Shown here one piece after another: positions 1 through 4,878 of a stretch of 5,816 nt of DNA; within the stretch, counting starts at the first letter, position 1, and each line of letters begins with the position of its first letter. This DNA comes from a bacterium (GTDB taxonomy: Bacteria; Patescibacteriota; Patescibacteriia; UBA1558; GWA2-36-10): the NCBI GenBank assembly GCA_030690875.1, contig JAUYFP010000081.1:1-5816 (forward strand), in the 5' to 3' direction. The translations under genes were made by a program, and so were the position numbers. Below the pieces are notes generated by a model. That model was not told the DNA's origin, ran no database searches, and saw only the letters and a list, made by a program, of their open reading frames with translations.

Positions 1-32
1 GCATTCTGTTTCGCGAAATCATTATTTGCCAT
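1..32 (-). CDS. Start of an unidentified protein, cut by the window edge
   Basis: An ATG at 32..30 opens a frame reading MANNDFAKQNA up to the window edge, so only the first ten or so residues are visible and no function can be given. The start is supported by an AGGAAG ribosome binding site about 9 nt upstream, inside the end of the preceding 51-codon gene, which stops only 3 nt before this ATG. It is probably the third gene of a minus-strand unit led by lexA. Confidence 0.5.
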   Translation of the reverse strand, partial: MANNDFAKQN

Positions 33-35
33 ATT

Positions 36-191
36 TTATTTCTTCCTATTAGACGATGAGACTGGTGGCACTCTACCTTTTGTTTTATAATCACCAACAA
101 ATTTACCACTCCTTGCACCCCTAGATGTTGATGGAGTAGGATAATTTTTGTGACTACTGTCTTTACTAACGATTTTTCTGTCTTTACTCAT
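36..191 (-). CDS. Small basic protein of unknown function (51 aa)
   Basis: This short frame starts at ATG 191, 5 nt after the lexA stop codon, and ends at TAA 38..36. The protein is hydrophilic and rich in Lys, Arg, Ser and Gly. It starts MSKDRKIVSKDSSHKNYP, has a central TSRGARSGKFVGDY stretch and ends SSSNRKK. No membrane segment, signal peptide or known motif is visible, and the composition suggests a disordered, perhaps nucleic-acid-binding peptide. I do not recognise the family. No Shine-Dalgarno sequence precedes it, so it may depend on translation of lexA just upstream. Support for it being real is its tight fit between lexA and the next start codon, whose ribosome binding site lies in its last codons. 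Confidence 0.5.
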   Translation of the reverse strand: MSKDRKIVSKDSSHKNYPTPSTSRGARSGKFVGDYKTKGRVPPVSSSNRKK

Positions 192-196
192 ATTTT

Positions 197-781
197 TTAA
201 TTAAATCTAATCTTATCAACAACTTTACCTTGAATTTGAATATCATCAAGCACATAAATTGGTTTATTAGCTGGATTAGACGACTTAGGCTCCAAAATAA
301 CGTGGTCTTTGCTTTTTTTAAAAACTTTAATCGTCGCCTCATCGCCTATCAAGGCCACAACCTTATCACCATTCTGGGCATCAAATTGTTTTTTTATTAA
401 GACCAGATCTCCGTCATCAATCCCAGCTAAATTCATACTGTCGCCAATAGCTCTCAGAAAAAAATAATCTTTAGGATCACCAGGAACATCGTATGGTATG
501 TAGGCTTCAATATTTTCAACCGCCAAAATTGGTTCTCCGCAGGTTACCATACCAACTAGGGGAATGTTTGGTTTATTCTTAAAATAATTTTCAACTTTCA
601 ATTGACGATCAGAAGATAAATATCCTTTCTTTTTCAAGGCGTCAGTGTGTCTTTGTACGGCGCTAATAGAGTTGTACTCTAAATACTCCATTACTTCACG
701 TAAGGTTGGTGCATAACCATTGCGGGTGGCCAACTGATTTATTGCTAAAAGCACCTCCTTTTGCCTATTTGTTAATTCCAT
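197..781 (-). CDS. lexA: LexA-type SOS repressor (self-cleaving, S24 peptidase)
   Basis: A transcriptional repressor expected to bind SOS operators as a dimer and to cut itself when RecA filaments form on damaged DNA. The N-terminal winged helix-turn-helix spans about residues 1-65, beginning LTNRQKEVL, with PTLREVMEYL as the first helix of the HTH and SISAVQRHTDAL as the recognition helix. The C-terminal S24 domain holds the cleavage site at Cys81-Gly82 (LVGMVTCGEP), nucleophile Ser115 in GDSM and base Lys152 in EATIKVF. The 37-residue Ser-Lys spacing equals that of E. coli LexA (119/156). At 194 residues it is of usual length and looks intact. The scissile bond is Cys-Gly rather than the usual LexA Ala-Gly; UmuD also has Cys-Gly. 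It diverges from the methyltransferase gene and leads a minus-strand group with small genes. A phage-type repressor is possible, but the full LexA layout argues against it. Confidence 0.93.
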   Translation of the reverse strand: MELTNRQKEVLLAINQLATRNGYAPTLREVMEYLEYNSISAVQRHTDALKKKGYLSSDRQLKVENYFKNKPNIPLVGMVTCGEPILAVENIEAYIPYDVPGDPKDYFFLRAIGDSMNLAGIDDGDLVLIKKQFDAQNGDKVVALIGDEATIKVFKKSKDHVILEPKSSNPANKPIYVLDDIQIQGKVVDKIRFN

Positions 782-790
782 AAAATATGC

Positions 791-808
791 TATTATGTAT
801 AAATAATA
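791..808. promoter_or_regulatory. Candidate LexA operator, palindrome over the -10 and start point
   Basis: TATTAT (791-796) and ATAATA (803-808) form a perfect inverted repeat around a 6-nt centre. It covers the -10 hexamer and predicted start of lexA, where autorepression would act. It is AT-only, so chance is possible, and it matches no LexA box I know. Confidence 0.4.
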
Positions 809-831
809 CCGCAGATAGTATAAAAAGTCAA
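803..831 (-). promoter_or_regulatory. lexA promoter
   Basis: On the minus strand TTGACT (831..826) and TATTAT (808..803) are separated by exactly 17 bp, a near-consensus sigma-70 type promoter. The start point would fall near 796, giving a leader of about 15 nt with no Shine-Dalgarno sequence before the lexA ATG at 781. Confidence 0.75.
806..821. promoter_or_regulatory. Candidate LexA operator, ATAC-N8-GTAT
   Basis: ATAC (806-809) and GTAT (818-821) are separated by 8 nt, giving a 16-bp site between the -35 and -10 of lexA. The 4-8-4 layout is that of the enterobacterial CTGT-N8-ACAG box, though the sequence differs. It overlaps the neighbouring palindrome, so at most one is likely to be the main operator. 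Confidence 0.35.
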
Positions 832-856
832 TTCATTTCATTTTTGGGCTAAATAA

Positions 857-865
857 TGATATAAT
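857..865 (+). promoter_or_regulatory. Extended -10 promoter of the restriction-modification unit
   Basis: TGATATAAT (857-865) is a perfect extended -10 (TG, one base, TATAAT). The -35 is weak (TTCATT at 837-842, 17 bp upstream). Only 6 nt separate the -10 from the ATG at 872, so transcription should begin on or beside the start codon and the message should be leaderless. No Shine-Dalgarno sequence is present, which agrees. Confidence 0.65.
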
Positions 866-871
866 TTATAT

Positions 872-1828
872 ATGTTAAAATTTATAGACTTATTTTCTGG
901 CATAGGTGGAATTAAAATAGGATTTGAAAATGCTGGTTTTCAATGTGTTTTTTCTAATGATTTTGACCAATACTGTAAAATTACTTATGATTTAAACTTT
1001 GCTGAAATTTTAAATATCAAAGACCAAATGGTATTAGAGGATATAACAAAGATTCAATCAGATAAAATCCCCTCTTTTGACGTGCTGACCGGTGGCTTTC
1101 CGTGCCAACCTTTCTCTGTTGCTGGCTATAGACAAGGTTTTGATGATAAAAATGGAAGAGGTAATTTATTTTTTGATATTATAAGAATTTTAAAAGATAA
1201 AAAACCAAAAGCTTTTTTATTAGAAAATGTAAAAAATTTAAAAACACACGACAAAGGAAATACTATCAAAATTATTTATAAAGAATTAGAAAAACTTGGC
1301 TACAAGGTAACTGATGCTGTTTTAAATGCAATGGAATATGGCAATCTGCCACAAAATAGAGAAAGGGTCTACATTGTCGGTTTTTTAGATAAAAAAGCAT
1401 TTGATAATTTTGAATTTCCAAAAAAAATAACATTAACAAAAACTATTCATGATTGTTTAGAAAATAAAGAAGTTGATGAAAAATATTATTATAATAATAA
1501 ACCTCTTTATAAAAAATTAGAAACTGCCGTCACAAAAAAAGACACTGTTTATCAATGGAGAAGAAAATATGTGAGGGAAAACAAAAATGGTGTTTGCCCA
1601 ACTTTAACGGCTAACATGGGTATGGGTGGTCATAATGTTCCAATAGTTTTAAATGGCAAGGGAATTAGAAAATTAATACCAAGAGAATGTGCAAATTTTC
1701 AAGGTTTCCCAAAAAATTATAAACTTCCCAAAATTGCAGACTCTCATTTATATAAACAGTTTGGTAATTCTGTTTCTATAACGGTTATCGAAAGAGTCGC
1801 TAAAAAAATGAAAGAAGCATTAATATAA
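872..1828 (+). CDS. DNA (cytosine-5)-methyltransferase of a type II restriction-modification system
   Basis: Transfers a methyl group from S-adenosylmethionine to C5 of cytosine in a short DNA target, protecting host DNA from the partner endonuclease. The conserved motifs are present in order: motif I DLFSGIGGIKIGFE (6-19), motif IV GGFPCQPFSVAG with catalytic Cys78, motif VI ENV (118-120), motif VIII QNRERVYIVG (161-170), a target-recognition region around 180-265 including VYQWRRKYVRENKNG, motif IX RKLIPRECANFQGFP (266-280), and motif X KQFGNSVSITVIERVA (295-310). At 318 residues it is a normal, complete small enzyme. The start at 872 fits motif I and the promoter immediately upstream. The recognition sequence cannot be read from this. 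The endonuclease gene follows after 3 nt, so the two are very likely one operon. Confidence 0.95.
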   Translation: MLKFIDLFSGIGGIKIGFENAGFQCVFSNDFDQYCKITYDLNFAEILNIKDQMVLEDITKIQSDKIPSFDVLTGGFPCQPFSVAGYRQGFDDKNGRGNLFFDIIRILKDKKPKAFLLENVKNLKTHDKGNTIKIIYKELEKLGYKVTDAVLNAMEYGNLPQNRERVYIVGFLDKKAFDNFEFPKKITLTKTIHDCLENKEVDEKYYYNNKPLYKKLETAVTKKDTVYQWRRKYVRENKNGVCPTLTANMGMGGHNVPIVLNGKGIRKLIPRECANFQGFPKNYKLPKIADSHLYKQFGNSVSITVIERVAKKMKEALI

Positions 1829-1831
1829 AAC

Positions 1832-2953
1832 ATGATGTTTTTTACGAATCAATCAAAAAATGCACAAAAAGACTACAAAAAATTTCTGCAAATAGCAGGT
1901 TGTCTTTCTAATTTATTTTCTGACTCAGAAACACCCTATTTATACTATCGCATAGCTGAAAAAATATTCTGCAAATCATTCAATGCGGAAGATTTATCAA
2001 GGAGCGATGTATCGGCTGATGCAAAAAAAGGAAATCTTGGTATAGGGCTAAAAACTTTTTTAATCGGTAATTCAAAAACTTACCAAAAAGTAGCTGAATT
2101 TAATAATGATAAGCCTTCATATGAAAATCTTAAAGCAGATAAACTTATCTTCAAAATAGCAGAACTAAGAAATGCAAGAATTAATTTTACTGAAAAAGTA
2201 CATGGACTAGAAAATTCTATCTACCACTGCGTGCTAAGGGACAAAAGAAAATTTTTAATATTCGAGGAGCCAATGCACAAGATCAACATTGGTAATATTA
2301 AAAATATTAAAAAAAATAAAGGATCGATATCGTTCCAAGATGGTAATAATGATTATTCATTTTTAGTCTCAAAAAGTACGTTGACCAAAAGGTTTATCAC
2401 GGGATCAATTATAAACAAATTTGATATTGAAATACTAGAAGATCCCCTTAGTGAACTTGAAAAACTTTTAAATATTAAAAATCTTGAGTTTGAAAATAAA
2501 CCAAAAATAAAACAAAACATATTTCTACCTCTCTATGGACGACAAAAAACAGTATTTGATAAAAGTGGTCTTAATCAATGGAATGCTGGTGGTAGGAAAA
2601 GAGACACAAGCGAAGTATATATTCCTGTACCAGCTGAAATCAACCATAAATTTCCAAATTTTTTCCCAAGTAAAGAGAAACCATTTAACCTAAAACTTCC
2701 AAATGGACAAAACATGCAATCAAAAATTTGCCAACAAAATAACAAGGCGCTTATGTCCTACTCAAATAAAGAGCTCGGCCAGTGGATCCTGCGTGACGTA
2801 TTGGGATTAAAAGAAGGTGAATTACTAACTTACAAAAAACTTCAAACTATTGGAATTGACTCTGTTAGAATAGACAAAATTACAAATGACCAATTTGAAA
2901 TTAACTTTTCTGCGATTGGAAGTTATGAATCATTTATAGAAAATTTAAACTAA
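1832..2953 (+). CDS. Putative type II restriction endonuclease with B3-like C-terminal domain
   Basis: Likely cuts DNA at the site protected by the methyltransferase encoded 3 nt upstream. The C-terminal part (about 230-373) has features I associate with the B3-like DNA-binding domain of NgoFVII/BfiI-type endonucleases: LPLYGRQK, KSGLNQWNAGGRKRDTSEVY with IPVPAEI, FPNFFPSKEKPFNLKLPNG, QQNNKALMS, and a closing helix-strand segment. The N-terminal half shows no HKD phospholipase-D motif, which those families use. Instead LSRSDVSADAKKG (55-67) and GIGLKTF (70-76) could hold a PD-(D/E)XK-like centre, for example Asp63/Lys65 or Lys74; this is a guess. The frame is intact. Two ATGs lie at 1832 and 1835 with no Shine-Dalgarno sequence, so translational coupling to the methyltransferase is likely. 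The endonuclease call rests on gene order plus the C-terminal domain; its DNA target is unknown. Confidence 0.72.
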   Translation: MMFFTNQSKNAQKDYKKFLQIAGCLSNLFSDSETPYLYYRIAEKIFCKSFNAEDLSRSDVSADAKKGNLGIGLKTFLIGNSKTYQKVAEFNNDKPSYENLKADKLIFKIAELRNARINFTEKVHGLENSIYHCVLRDKRKFLIFEEPMHKINIGNIKNIKKNKGSISFQDGNNDYSFLVSKSTLTKRFITGSIINKFDIEILEDPLSELEKLLNIKNLEFENKPKIKQNIFLPLYGRQKTVFDKSGLNQWNAGGRKRDTSEVYIPVPAEINHKFPNFFPSKEKPFNLKLPNGQNMQSKICQQNNKALMSYSNKELGQWILRDVLGLKEGELLTYKKLQTIGIDSVRIDKITNDQFEINFSAIGSYESFIENLN

Positions 2954-2960
2954 CACACCA

Positions 2961-2992
2961 TTTAAAGTCCTTAAAAAAATAAGGGCTTTAAA
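2961..2992 (+). terminator. Hairpin terminator of the restriction-modification operon
   Basis: TTTAAAGTCCTT (2961-2972) pairs with AAGGGCTTTAAA (2981-2992) over 12 bp with one G-T wobble around an A-rich 8-nt loop. It starts 7 nt after the endonuclease stop codon. The following T run is short (TTT), so it may terminate imperfectly. Confidence 0.6.
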
Positions 2993-3001
2993 TTTAGGCT
3001 C

Positions 3002-3034
3002 GGGCGCATTCACCCCCTGACCCCCTCTGCGCCC
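3002..3034. repeat. GC-rich hairpin with C-run loop
   Basis: GGGCGCA (3002-3008) pairs with TGCGCCC (3028-3034). The loop holds two CCCCC runs (CACCCCCTGACCCCCT). Three further bases on each side (GGC/GCC) can pair beyond a 2x2 internal loop. No gene is visible here; the role is unknown. It opens the 584-bp non-coding stretch between the endonuclease and the next gene. Confidence 0.5.
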
Positions 3035-3104
3035 TCGCCAAAATTGATAAAAATCAAATTCTACTTTTAAGGAATAAAATTTCTAAAATTTAAAGGAAAA
3101 ATGT

Positions 3105-3129
3105 ACATCACCTATCACCGCGTATGCGG
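3105..3129 (+). repeat. Copy 1 of a short repeat box with hairpin
   Basis: A 21-bp box at 3105-3125 (starts ACATCACC, ends CACCGCGTAT) matches three others at 3398-3418, 4807-4827 and 5786-5806, all on the same strand. Its end forms a hairpin CCGC-GTAT-GCGG (3118-3129). Confidence 0.6.
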
Positions 3130-3230
3130 CGTAGCTTACACCTATTGCTTAGTTGAAATTTAAAGTTAAAAGTGCTTAAATTAGCTTGGGCACTTTTAAT
3201 TTTATCCTATAAGAAGTGTAAGCTTACGCC
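3128..3230. repeat. Inverted repeat enclosing an inner hairpin
   Basis: GGCGTAGCTTACAC (3128-3141) and GTGTAAGCTTACGCC (3216-3230) are reverse complements with one extra base. They enclose the terminator-like hairpin at 3162-3203, so the whole could fold as one long stem with an inner stem. No gene lies inside. Confidence 0.55.
3162..3203. terminator. Terminator-like hairpin, possibly bidirectional
   Basis: AAAGTTAAAAGTGC (3162-3175) pairs with GCACTTTTAATTTT (3190-3203) over 14 bp with one G-T wobble and a 14-nt loop. A-rich and T-rich flanks would suit termination in either direction. It is far from the endonuclease stop, so it may act on transcripts starting within the non-coding region or coming from the right. 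Confidence 0.45.
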
Positions 3231-3249
3231 TACATTGCTTCGCTCGCTT

Positions 3250-3482
3250 GGGCGGTTCCCCTCGTTATCACTTCGGGATATTTTACCGCCCCACTCACTC
3301 GCAACGTCGCATACGCTTGTCTGATAAGTGAAATTCGCTTCGCTCTTTCACTTATCGGGCGCGGGTACCCCCGCTGCTAGGTTCGTTCGCGTCGCGAACA
3401 TCCCCTATCACCGGGTATCCACCATGCCCGCCCCGCAGCTGCGCTGCGTGTCAGTCACGGCGGATCACCCGCGCCCGTTAGG
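3250..3482. repeat. Structured GC-rich repeat element, copy 1 (complete)
   Basis: This block stands out by its high GC content and serial hairpins. In order: GGGCGGT/ACCGCCC (3250-3256/3285-3291); GATAAGTGAAA/TTTCACTTATC (3323-3333/3346-3356) with loop TTCGCTTCGCTC; a long-range stem CGGGCGCGGGT/ACCCGCGCCCG (3356-3366/3467-3477) that can extend to 3351/3482 with one mismatch; and inside it GTTCGC/GCGAAC (3385-3399), CGGGTA/TGCCCG (3412-3430) and CGCAGC/GCTGCG (3434-3448). Positions 3311-3428 recur at 5699-5816 with two differences. I take it as a mobile intergenic repeat or a structured RNA; neither role is proven. A 60-codon GTG-initiated frame at 3328-3510 consists almost wholly of these hairpins and is not taken as a gene. 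Confidence 0.8.
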
Positions 3483-3489
3483 CGAAATA

Positions 3490-3511
3490 ATTAAAAGTTT
3501 TATTTTTTAAT
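3490..3511. repeat. Small AT hairpin before the synthetase-like gene
   Basis: ATTAAAA (3490-3496) pairs with TTTTAAT (3505-3511) around an 8-nt loop. It sits between the GC-rich element and the start codon at 3538. It could be a weak terminator or chance in AT-rich DNA. No strong promoter is visible for the downstream gene; TAATTA at 3516-3521 is a possible -10. Confidence 0.3.
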
Positions 3512-3537
3512 AAGGTAATTATTTAAGACAATTCTTT

Positions 3538-4707
3538 ATGGACATACATGAGCTTAGAAATATAATTATTAACTACCCTAAATTTCCAGGCACTCAAACT
3601 GTATCGCGCGCCTCTGTTTGCAATGACGGTTTCCCAGGAACATTTAACCTAAGTTACAGTGAAGCGGAGATGATCGAACACTTTGGTCAGTATCTTGACT
3701 ATGACAAAGACTTAATTTACTCCAAAATTCAACCAGTAATTCGCTTCCAAGACTGGGAACATATAGCAATAGCCGATGAGCATAGCTACCGATACTTGAG
3801 TGTTTTTGACTTGGCTGACATAGGTGGCTCTATAGTTTTGAAACAAAACAAAAACTGGCAAAAGACGGTACAGATCTCAATTGATTCCCTGGCTAAATTT
3901 CTTTTTGATGTTATCTTATTAGATAAAACTAAAATAAGAATTAGCTATTTCCAAGGTGGCGATGTCAGCCAAGTAACAAAAGAAAAATATAAGCTAAATT
4001 TTAAGCTACCCACAGACGAAACAAGAGAATTTTGGAAGCAACATGGAATACAAGAAAAACAATTTATACCAGACGAGTCGCGCGATACATTATTGGCGCT
4101 AAATGTTTTTGGTCTTCCTACTCCTTGGGGCTTCCGCCACGAAATAAACTATCTACATAATGGCAAATTACTAGACATCGCAACTTTTGAATATCTATTT
4201 TACAGACCAATATTTAATAACAACACTCTTGTGGGATTGCGTCGCTGGGAACATTTATTTGTGATTTCTGCAGTTGGATTAGAGCGTCTCTTAATGGTAA
4301 TTAATAATTTCCACCACATCACCGAATGTAGCCACATTAGACCACTTGTAGAATCTATATTAAACGTGGCTACTGAAAAAAAAGAATCAGAGGCAGAAAT
4401 ATTGACTCAAGCATTGCGAGCAATTCACTTGATTATAACTGATTGCGATTCATATACAAACCTATCCCCGCGACGCAAAGAAAAACTAAGAAGCTTTTTA
4501 AAAGCTGTTATTTCAAGTCATAATAAACTAGGTATTTCGCTTTCAAAGACAAATCTAGAGAAATGGTTTAAATTAAATACTGAACTGCAACCATTCTATC
4601 CTGAGCTAAAAAAAAGTGTTAAAAGAACTGTGCGTGAGGTGGCGGAAGCCCAAAAAAGACTACAAACAGACAAGTCTATGAAACATGGGGGTGTAGCTCA
4701 AAAGTAG
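3538..4707 (+). CDS. Stand-alone alanyl-tRNA synthetase-like class II core protein (389 aa)
   Basis: Resembles the first half of AlaRS, which activates an amino acid with ATP and loads it on tRNA. Segments in order: a motif-2-like stretch SYRYLSVFDLADIGG (83-97; compare RHHTFFEMLGNFSFG in E. coli AlaRS, with Arg85 at the conserved Arg); DETREFWKQHGIQEKQFI (160-177; compare DEAYEIWEKEVGIPRERII); TPWGFRHEINY (195-205; compare GPCGPCTEIFY); LLDIATFEYLF; motif 3 VGLERLL (246-252); then a helical region RAIHLIITDCDS...RRKEKLRSFLKAVIS (294-326) like the AlaRS tRNA-binding helices, and YPEL (354-357). The editing and C-terminal domains are absent; full AlaRS is about 875 residues. The Asp that binds the substrate amino group in AlaRS (DTGMGLER) appears replaced by Ile243, hinting at a different substrate. 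The last seven codons lie inside a tRNA-like gene. There is no close Shine-Dalgarno sequence. Fold assignment is fairly sure; function is inference. Confidence 0.7.
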   Translation: MDIHELRNIIINYPKFPGTQTVSRASVCNDGFPGTFNLSYSEAEMIEHFGQYLDYDKDLIYSKIQPVIRFQDWEHIAIADEHSYRYLSVFDLADIGGSIVLKQNKNWQKTVQISIDSLAKFLFDVILLDKTKIRISYFQGGDVSQVTKEKYKLNFKLPTDETREFWKQHGIQEKQFIPDESRDTLLALNVFGLPTPWGFRHEINYLHNGKLLDIATFEYLFYRPIFNNNTLVGLRRWEHLFVISAVGLERLLMVINNFHHITECSHIRPLVESILNVATEKKESEAEILTQALRAIHLIITDCDSYTNLSPRRKEKLRSFLKAVISSHNKLGISLSKTNLEKWFKLNTELQPFYPELKKSVKRTVREVAEAQKRLQTDKSMKHGGVAQK

Positions 4708-4762
4708 AGCACTTCGATTACATCGAAGAGGTTGGTGTGTGCAATTCCACTCATCCCCACCA
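4687..4762 (+). tRNA. Non-canonical tRNA, anticodon UAC (Val), encoded CCA, abnormal elbow
   Basis: A 76-nt cloverleaf: acceptor GGGGGTG/CATCCCC with G5-U68 wobble, T8 A9, D-stem GCTC/GAGC, D-loop AAAAGTA, anticodon stem CTTCG/CGAAG, loop ATTACAT (anticodon TAC, 4719-4721), variable AGGTT, T-stem GGTG(T)G/CCACT with a bulged T at 4738, T-loop TGCAATT, discriminator A and encoded CCA (4760-4762). The anticodon would read Val GUA codons. Oddities: G18 seems replaced by A, U55 is G, and the T-stem is bulged, so the G18-U55 elbow contact is lost while U8-A14, A15-U48, G19-C56 and U54-A58 remain possible. It overlaps the end of the AlaRS-like gene by 21 nt and probably shares its transcript. G3-C70 replaces the AlaRS identity pair G3-U70. 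A decayed tRNA-Val is the main alternative, but all stems and the CCA are kept. Confidence 0.8.
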
Positions 4763-4774
4763 GAATTGTCCCAA

Positions 4775-4793
4775 ATAATATCATTTATATTAT
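4775..4793 (+). terminator. Weak AT-only hairpin after the tRNA
   Basis: ATAATAT (4775-4781) pairs with ATATTAT (4787-4793) around CATTT, 12 nt after the tRNA CCA end. It has no G-C pairs and no proper T run (AAAACTTTTAATT follows), so termination here is doubtful. Confidence 0.25.
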
Positions 4794-4806
4794 AAAACTT
4801 TTAATT

Positions 4807-4838
4807 ACATCGCCCAACACCGCGTATCTGGTTCGCGG
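4807..4838 (+). repeat. Copy 3 of the short repeat box with hairpin
   Basis: The box at 4807-4827 differs at three positions from the copy at 3105-3125 (here ACATCGCCCA then ACACCGCGTAT). As in the other copies its end forms a hairpin, here CCGCG/CGCGG (4820-4824/4834-4838). The stem sequence differs between copies but the pairing is kept. Confidence 0.55.
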
Positions 4839-4859
4839 ACTAAATAAAATTAGGTTTTC
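4835..4859. repeat. Left arm of the inverted repeat flanking the dehydrogenase
   Basis: AATAAAATTAGGTTTTC (4843-4859) is the exact reverse complement of 5590-5606, and GCGGAC (4835-4840) of GTCCGC at 5613-5618. It ends 19 nt before the dehydrogenase start codon. Confidence 0.7.
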
Positions 4860-4878
4860 TACTTAAATATATAAAAAT

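Noticed and set aside
3350..3483. Integron attC-like site: GTTAGGC at 3477-3483 fits the GTTRRRY core, with ACTTATC at 3350-3356 as a near-miss partner
   Set aside because: The partner misses one base, the stem lacks the unpaired spacer of attC sites and encloses several extra hairpins, and no integrase is present. A 7-base degenerate match alone is weak.
3328..3510. 60-codon GTG-initiated open frame on the plus strand
   Set aside because: It starts inside a hairpin stem and consists almost wholly of the GC-rich repeat element; composition is unlike the neighbouring genes and the repeated core does not carry the frame as a gene elsewhere.
3250..3537. T-box leader upstream of the synthetase-like gene
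   Set aside because: The conserved T-box sequence AGGGTGGNACCGCG and a terminator/antiterminator pair are not found, and the same element recurs at 5643-5816, after the dehydrogenase.
2954..3537. CRISPR array or rRNA fragment in the long non-coding stretch
   Set aside because: Repeats are few, unevenly spaced and without regular spacers, and no conserved rRNA segments are recognisable.
4687..4762. Ordinary functional tRNA-Val
   Set aside because: The cloverleaf and CCA fit, but loss of G18, G at position 55 and a bulged T-stem are not expected in a normal translating tRNA; kept as a non-canonical tRNA instead.
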